From Pelobates cultripes (lineage: Eukaryota > Chordata > Amphibia > Anura > Pelobatidae): a stretch of DNA of 64,000 nt. This document shows, piece after piece, positions 58,221-64,000 of this stretch. The stretch's first letter is position 1; each line of letters opens with the position of its first letter. Below the pieces are notes generated by a model. The model did no database searches, was not told the DNA's origin, and worked only from the letters and a program-made list of their open reading frames with translations. The position numbers and the translations under genes are program-made. The stretch is from positions 265,999,360-266,063,359 of the forward strand of contig OW240915.1 of NCBI GenBank assembly GCA_933207985.1. Reading direction: 5' to 3'.

Positions 58221-61200
58221 TATGAGGTGTGTAGATGAAAGTGTAGAGAATTGATGTGTGATATATAGCTATTTGTAGGGAGAGAGGGGGTGTATTCTAA
58301 AGGGTTTAAAGACTGGAAGGATGTGCTGATCATTGTTTGCACCTGGCAATTTGTGTGGGAGACTATCTATAAATGAGGACATGAGCTTGGGGTGGGTGAG
58401 AAACTGTCCTCCAGAAGGCTAACTGTTGCATATGGCAGTAAAACAGCTGATAGAGCACTGTGTTGCTTGCAAATCCTGGGTAAATTTTAAATCCGGCTGT
58501 TGCATATGACAGTAGAACAGCTAATAACACGTGTATAATTGTAGTTGCTGGGATACAACTAGTTGTCTGCATTTAAAGACCATTTCACGTAGATAATATG
58601 CCCTGGAATATATCTAGGACCCTCCCCTTGTAATAATAGGCTTTGCTATGCAGTACTTTGGTGGTGATGGACTGATATCAAATGCATTCTCTTTGTACAA
58701 AACTACAAGAAATGCATGAGGTTAGGCTAGAGGGTAGGCTTAAAAATTAGGTTGTTGAGATCCATGGAATTGATGGGAAAGGTAAGAGAGTCTAATTTTT
58801 ACAGTGTGTAAAGGAACCAAACCCATCTACACACAGTGTTTGAGTTGAGTGTAAGATATTTCTGTCCTGTAAATATAAAACATTGTTTTAAAGAGGTTAG
58901 AGAGCTAACAATAAATTTCTATATTCTGTTTAGCACAACACCTCTAGCTTGTAAGGAGCTAAACATACTTTTTTATGATAGAGTATGATGAGAGTTGAGG
59001 TTTAAAGACAAACTCCGTATAGAATCGTATTAGATTAAGAAGATAGTGTTCTTGATGTATTTTTTCACTGTTTAATGTATTTAAATGCCCTGTATTCTGA
59101 AATAGATAATACCTGCTACCGCTCGTTCAAGCAGTAGATGTGTATTGATTTTAAACAGGATTACATGCTGAGCTTAGATCACAAGGTTTTAACATAAGAC
59201 GACAAACCAAGAAAAGGAGTTTTATCAAAGAAGAGACATTCCAATGTTACATGATCTGTTCCTTTTGTCAAGGGCTCTTTAGTGTACATTATCCTGTGCT
59301 TACCGAAGAATATCACAGGATGCTCTCTGCATGCTCATATTTTGCCTTTGTAATGCAAGGTGACAATGTCATTTAGAATGTAAGGTATCACTTAAATCAC
59401 ACAATGCAGTGTGGCAGTTTTTAGGGATTGTGGCTGAAAGCCTTTGGAGCTTCATTTCACATATACTTTTGCTTTTGAAGTTCACACTGAGGGCACAATA
59501 GAAACTATCACTAGTCACAGAATACCGCATACATAAAATAATTATTAATAGGAACAGATCTAACATGGGCTATTCGTATAAGATCTCAAATCTGAATTTT
59601 CTTGTCATTTTCTATTTTTCAGATTTAGGCCTGTGTTCTTTTACAAGTGATAAGATTAAAAGTAAACAATGAAATTCAATATTTAGTGCATTGAAAGTAT
59701 CCCAACAAATTAAATAAACATGCTGAAATAATAAAGACTCAAATGCAAAGTTCTACAGATGCACTGCTAAGAAATGCATACAGCTACCCATTGACTCTTC
59801 TCCGTTAATAGGGTAGTAGCATAACCCACGTTTGCCCTATTGAGGGAAATGGTTTGGTAAAGAGGTAAAACTAATACCTACTTGGTTAGGAAAGCTTCAT
59901 CCCCACAGGACATATAACCTCCATATTTGTTGTTTTCAATAAGTGTGGAGCATTAACTTTGACGTTAGCAATAGAAGTCTTTATATTAGAGAACAACACA
60001 AACTACAGATCAGTTTGCAAATATGCAGTTCAGGAAAGAAAGGTCTGTAAAGCCATTGTGAACTGATCCAACCCCCTTATATGAGCCTCACAGGAAGTTA
60101 GTTGCTTACCTAGGCGTGCAGGGTCTGTGACCCTATTGTAATGTCAGAGGGTTAAGTCAAAACTTAGCACCAGAAATTAAGGATAGAAGTGTATTATCAG
60201 TCCTTGTCATGGCCAGACTTAAAACAGTACCTGAAGGGAGATGAATATATAACGGCCTGCTAACAGGTAGGTAGCTGAGGTCAAGGACACCAGAGAGTGG
60301 AATAAACAAAAGTGGAAGCCGGGTCAGGGACAATAGAAAACAGGGTTATTTTAGTGCCAAAATCATGTCAGGGAGGGTGAGGCTAGAGTAGGACATAGGA
60401 TATGTCAAAATAAAAACAGAATGAGAAATACACAAGAGAATATAAGGAATGGCGCAAGTGAGCAAAAAACATTTTGAGACCTGACCAGGGATTTAGCAAA
60501 GGGCAAGCTACTGAGTTCCTCTAAGCTTTTGTCCGTTGTCAGAGTTAAAATTCTCTGGTTTTATTGGCCATAAGTATTCTTTTCCTTAGAATGCAAAGTG
60601 TCTGAGAGGCTTTTTGTAGCATGGGAAAATATATGTGATGAAGATATTTGCCTTTATTAAGAATAAAATATTATATGCAGTTTTGCCACTGTGCATTATT
60701 TTGTAAAATATGTAAATAAAGCTTTTCTAGTGAAAATCCCAGCTTATCCCTTTCCTATTTGGCCAGAAGCACAATACATTCATTTGTCTCTATGAGACAA
60801 AGTAAAAAGAATGAATTCATCTCAGAGCACATTTCTCAGAAGCCTGAAGCATTCACATGACATTAGGATTTATAAAAGTTTAATAGCTTTCTGGTTGGCA
60901 AAATACACTTCACCAACTCTAACCAAGGATAATCATTAACAAAAGATATTTACATTGGTAAGTGTATTAAAAAAAATGATACACAGAGGTAGAATTACAT
61001 ATAATCTTTTATTTTTAATAAAGGTGAACATATTTGTAAATTAAATCTGGGATGTACAGGGAATCAGGTTACCCTTTACCCACACCCTGACCATGCTAAT
61101 TGGCTTTTGCTTACCTTCTTCAGCCAACCCACGCCACTGGGGTCATAACCCAACTTACAGGAATGGCAAATCCCACAAACAGAGGTATTAAATAGATGTA

Positions 61201-61368
61201 TTGCCGGGCCTTAAAGTGAAAGCTAAAGACATTGTCAGGAAAAGCCAAGGTCAGGAATATATAAATACGTATAAACGGAATAACAAGCTGGATCAGGATA
61301 CTAGAAATGCTCAAGGTCAAAAACAAGCCGGTTTAGGATACCAGAATTACACAAAGTCAAATACAAGC

Positions 61369-62191
61369 TGTAAAATCTCGCTGGAATCGTCAATGTTAAA
61401 TCTTCTTAATTTCTTCTGGTTGATTGATATATACGTCTTTTGTATATATAGTCTTGGGCCAAATGCTCGCAACATTAATATATGTCTATATTAATGAAAA
61501 GTACTAATATGCAATCTGTCTTATGGTTTCTTCAGGTTTATTCTTAGTTACAGATACATAATAAAACAACAAAGGATGTTACAGGATAATGGACATTCAA
61601 CAGCAGATGGTAATTGCTGGACTCCTGACGGGAGAGTTACGTCCTTACATCTTTACATAGAGAGAGAGCCAGAGAGCCAAGAGAGCGAGAGACCTTGTGT
61701 TCAGTTACTATATAGATATGACCATAATGACATCAGACTATAATGCTAGCCATATAAGGACAAAACCCCCAACTTACATTCCAGAGCTCTCATACAAAGA
61801 AAGCCTTGTGACTTAGACCATCTGTTACTTATGTCAATCCACACATATATAATCAATAGAAACATAGAATATGCAATATTCTACATTCCCTCTGTTTATG
61901 GTTTGTCTGTAATACCATAACACAATGTCACTAACCTGTCCATTCATACATCACTCGTATCACAGTCATTGAGCATAGAAAAAGATGTAGTCACAACTTT
62001 CTATTATATGAGAGTTCTTGGAAGGTCGAGTCTCTATCCCTCATACTGCTTACTTTACTTCAAACTCCCTCTGCTTCAGCTATATATTGATATCCATATC
62101 CATGTTACATCATAACTACTTGAACATAATATAAATATATATACACATCCATATATAATCAATAGAAACATATAATATGCAATATTCTACA
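61369..62191 (-). mobile_element. Internally deleted LTR retroelement with 5-bp target duplication
   Basis: CAAGC flanks both sides (61,364-61,368 and 62,192-62,196). On the minus strand the order is as follows. A 48-bp stub of LTR start (62,191-62,144, TGTAGAATATTGC) comes first, then about 258 bp of internal sequence. A polypurine tract AAACAGAGGGAA (61,897-61,886) follows, and directly after it a complete 3' LTR (61,885-61,369, 517 bp, TGTAGAATATTGC to GATTTTACA). The LTR has a TATATAG box near 61,710 and AATAAA near 61,540. No primer-binding site, gag, pol or env remains. Class (gypsy-like or endogenous retrovirus) cannot be decided. Confidence 0.85.
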
Positions 62192-62619
62192 CAAGCCGAG
62201 GTCAATATCAAAATAAAACATGAGAGACTTACCATGAGCACTAACGTGTATCAGAGCAGAAACGACGATAGGGCAAGAAATATGGGCCCATATTAGATTT
62301 AACAATGTTTCTGATTGATCCACATAATCTCTGCAAATCCAAAATGATTGGTAATGAGATCACCTGGACGACGAGGTCGTTTAAGGGCGGGCGTGACATC
62401 ATGACATTTTAATTTACAAAAGAGGTGCCATTCAAATGGGCAGTGTCTAATATTAGAGAAGAGGATATTGGCTCATTGAATTAGCGGTTTGACAGGCTGA
62501 ATGGAGCAGCCACATGGAGCGAGGGGTGCAGGGATGGAGAAGGGAAGGGAGATCTTTAAATAATAAACAAAACAAAATTCAATTAGCGGAGGGAGGTTGG
62601 AGAGAGCACTCAGTGGGAG

Positions 62620-62909
62620 GGGAAAGCTTTCTTCCCCTAGCAGGTGCTCTGCCTACAAGGGAGCAAATTTTTACGTCTGTGGCCAGCATGCAGTGCGCGA
62701 TGACAGCAGATGTTTTTTATGCACAGAATTGAAATTACGTTCTGGGTTGCCTAAGTCACGTGTGTTGGGAGTGCAACTAGCTCTTGGCACACAATTAAAA
62801 ATAACTGTATGTGCAGTGTTTCAAGCAAAAACATTGTACACCCAGACTCCTACCAGCACGACCACTTTGAACCACTGAAGTGGCCATGGTGGTTGGAGTA
62901 ACCCTTTAA
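62620..62909. mobile_element. T2-type MITE, right part
   Basis: The right end GGTTGGAGTAACCCTTTAA is the complement of TTAAAGGGTTACTCC. CACTTTGAACCACTGAAGTG forms a subterminal hairpin. The left end was not found. Confidence 0.55.
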
Positions 62910-63579
62910 TGTGTTAATGCTAAATGATCTCTGTGCTGCTCGGTTTAATGAGGAAGAATTAATCAGAACAGCAGTGGTCGGCTGTGATATTCTGAGAGTG
63001 TCAGATGGTATGAATAGGTATGGCTATAATAAGGTGTGTAATGCCGTAGCCATACCTCAAGTAGGGCCAAACAGTGGTTGGCTAGGGAACCTCGTTCAGT
63101 GTTAAGCTGCTGAAGAACGGTTTAACACTGTTCAGAGGGTCAGTGCCAGAGGACTCCTGGCATTGTAATAAATTCAATGAGAAGTGACTGCAGTATGCCT
63201 TTGAGGTTTAACGACTAACCCTGCCTTTGTTTAAAACATAATATATTTTTGTTTCCTTTTACTTCTATTTTAAAGAAACTGCAAGGTACAAGTTCCCTTA
63301 AGAATATAATATTTGGCACAACACTTTCTCATTCTTACCTCATTGGGTTCAGTCTATTGTGCCTTTTGTATGATATTTACACACACTTCATTGCTTGTAA
63401 TTTCTGAAATCTTTTTCTATTTGGCAGGAATAATGCTTGAATATTACTTGTTTGCAAAAGCAGACCGTTTTTATGGCACATTGCCAGATTGCAATACTTA
63501 AAATGTCTATTCATCTTTTGCAATTTGAGATCACAAAGGACTATGAAGAATAAATGTTGACGTCTCTAAAGAGCTACGC

Positions 63580-64000
63580 TTAAAGGGAAACTCTAACATG
63601 AGAAATACAAACATGTATTCATAATGTTAGAGCTTTCTTCTGCATATTTAGTTAGAAACTACCAGTAAAATGGAAATATAGTAGATTAACTTATCTTTTA
63701 TCTCTTGATGTGCTGTTCTTTCTAAGGCCACCGCTCTGCTCCTAGCCAAGATCATATTTACTAGTGATCTCAGCTAATCCAGTACTTCTCCACAGCATTG
63801 GGGGTGGGGGCTACTGCAGATCCATGGCAGTTGGAGTGCTATGCCAATCAGCATAGCCTCATAGAGATGCATTTTACAAATGTATCTCTATGGTGAGCAT
63901 TCCGCATCTTGAGACAGAGCATGAGGTTGAAGAATGATGTTCCCGCAAAGTCCACAAAGGAAGCACCTCCAGCCATCCAGACACGGACACTGACTTAGAC
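63580..64000. mobile_element. T2-type MITE, cut by the window end
   Basis: The left end is TTAAAGGGAAACTCTAACAT, with ATGTTAGAGCTTTC near 63,622 forming a hairpin. AGAGATGCATTTTACAAATG with GTATCTCTATGG follows. The right end lies beyond the window. Confidence 0.6.

Larger units (their letters stand above)
45779..64000 (+). other. Start of intron 1 of the NKAIN-like gene
   Basis: It begins with GTGAGT and no acceptor followed by the expected next NKAIN segment (ERQIFDFLG-like) was seen before the window ends. NKAIN2 and NKAIN3 are known for very long introns. It holds the repeats listed separately. The stretches 45,779-47,150, 47,273-48,565, 48,620-50,495, 50,545-51,830, 53,413-54,870, 57,719-61,368 and 62,910-63,579 show no recognised gene. 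60,100-61,363 and 62,197-62,600 look like an old interspersed repeat that hosts the LTR insertion. Confidence 0.65.

Overview
This is vertebrate nuclear DNA, almost certainly from a frog or toad (Anura). The base composition is AT-rich. Long open frames are rare, and those present belong to retrotransposons or to low-complexity tracts. The transposon mix is anuran: CR1 and L2 LINEs, a DIRS-like and a Penelope-like element, and many TTAA-flanked MITEs of the T2 and piggyBac-like types. The species cannot be named from this window.

One host gene is supported. At 45,725-45,778 (+) there is an 18-codon first coding exon, MGCCTGRCTLIFICTLQM, followed at once by a consensus GTGAGT donor. It matches the start of the NKAIN family (Na,K-ATPase-interacting membrane proteins), closest to NKAIN3 or NKAIN2. 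The rest of the window downstream (over 18 kb) reads as its first intron, and everything upstream reads as intergenic desert. No other exon, tRNA or rRNA was recognised.

Layout: 61-985 is a TG-rich minisatellite. 1-5.8 kb holds a purine-rich tract, a hAT-like MITE, an LTR-like fragment, a CR1 tail and two opposed L2 fragments. 6-9.3 kb holds an 80-bp palindromic MITE, GC-rich hairpins and a C-rich minisatellite. 9.3-12.2 kb holds a foldback element abutting an antisense DIRS-like reverse transcriptase. 13.5-14.6 kb is an L2 3' end. 15.6-22.3 kb is a field of T2-type MITEs. 22.6-24.5 kb is an antisense CR1. 25.5-29.6 kb is a decayed Penelope-like element with a GIY-YIG end and a hammerhead-like 3' region. 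29.7-30.5 kb contains a perfect 62-bp inverted repeat and further MITEs. 32.7-33.1 kb is a second CR1 subfamily, and 34-34.8 kb is LTR-like. 35.8-41.8 kb holds two large TTAA-flanked non-coding elements built from about 390-bp modules and arrays of perfect hairpins. 45.3-45.8 kb is the NKAIN promoter side and exon 1. The intron carries a hAT-like element with a perfect 8-bp target duplication, a CR1 copy with a nested MITE, a young CR1 with one visible frameshift, and an internally deleted LTR element with a 5-bp target duplication.

The mobile elements form no host pathway; they are successive layers of insertion. The most unusual material is the modular TTAA-flanked elements at 35,848-41,804, with a relative at 9,298. 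They carry tandem or back-to-back modules and one-sided hairpin arrays but no coding potential.
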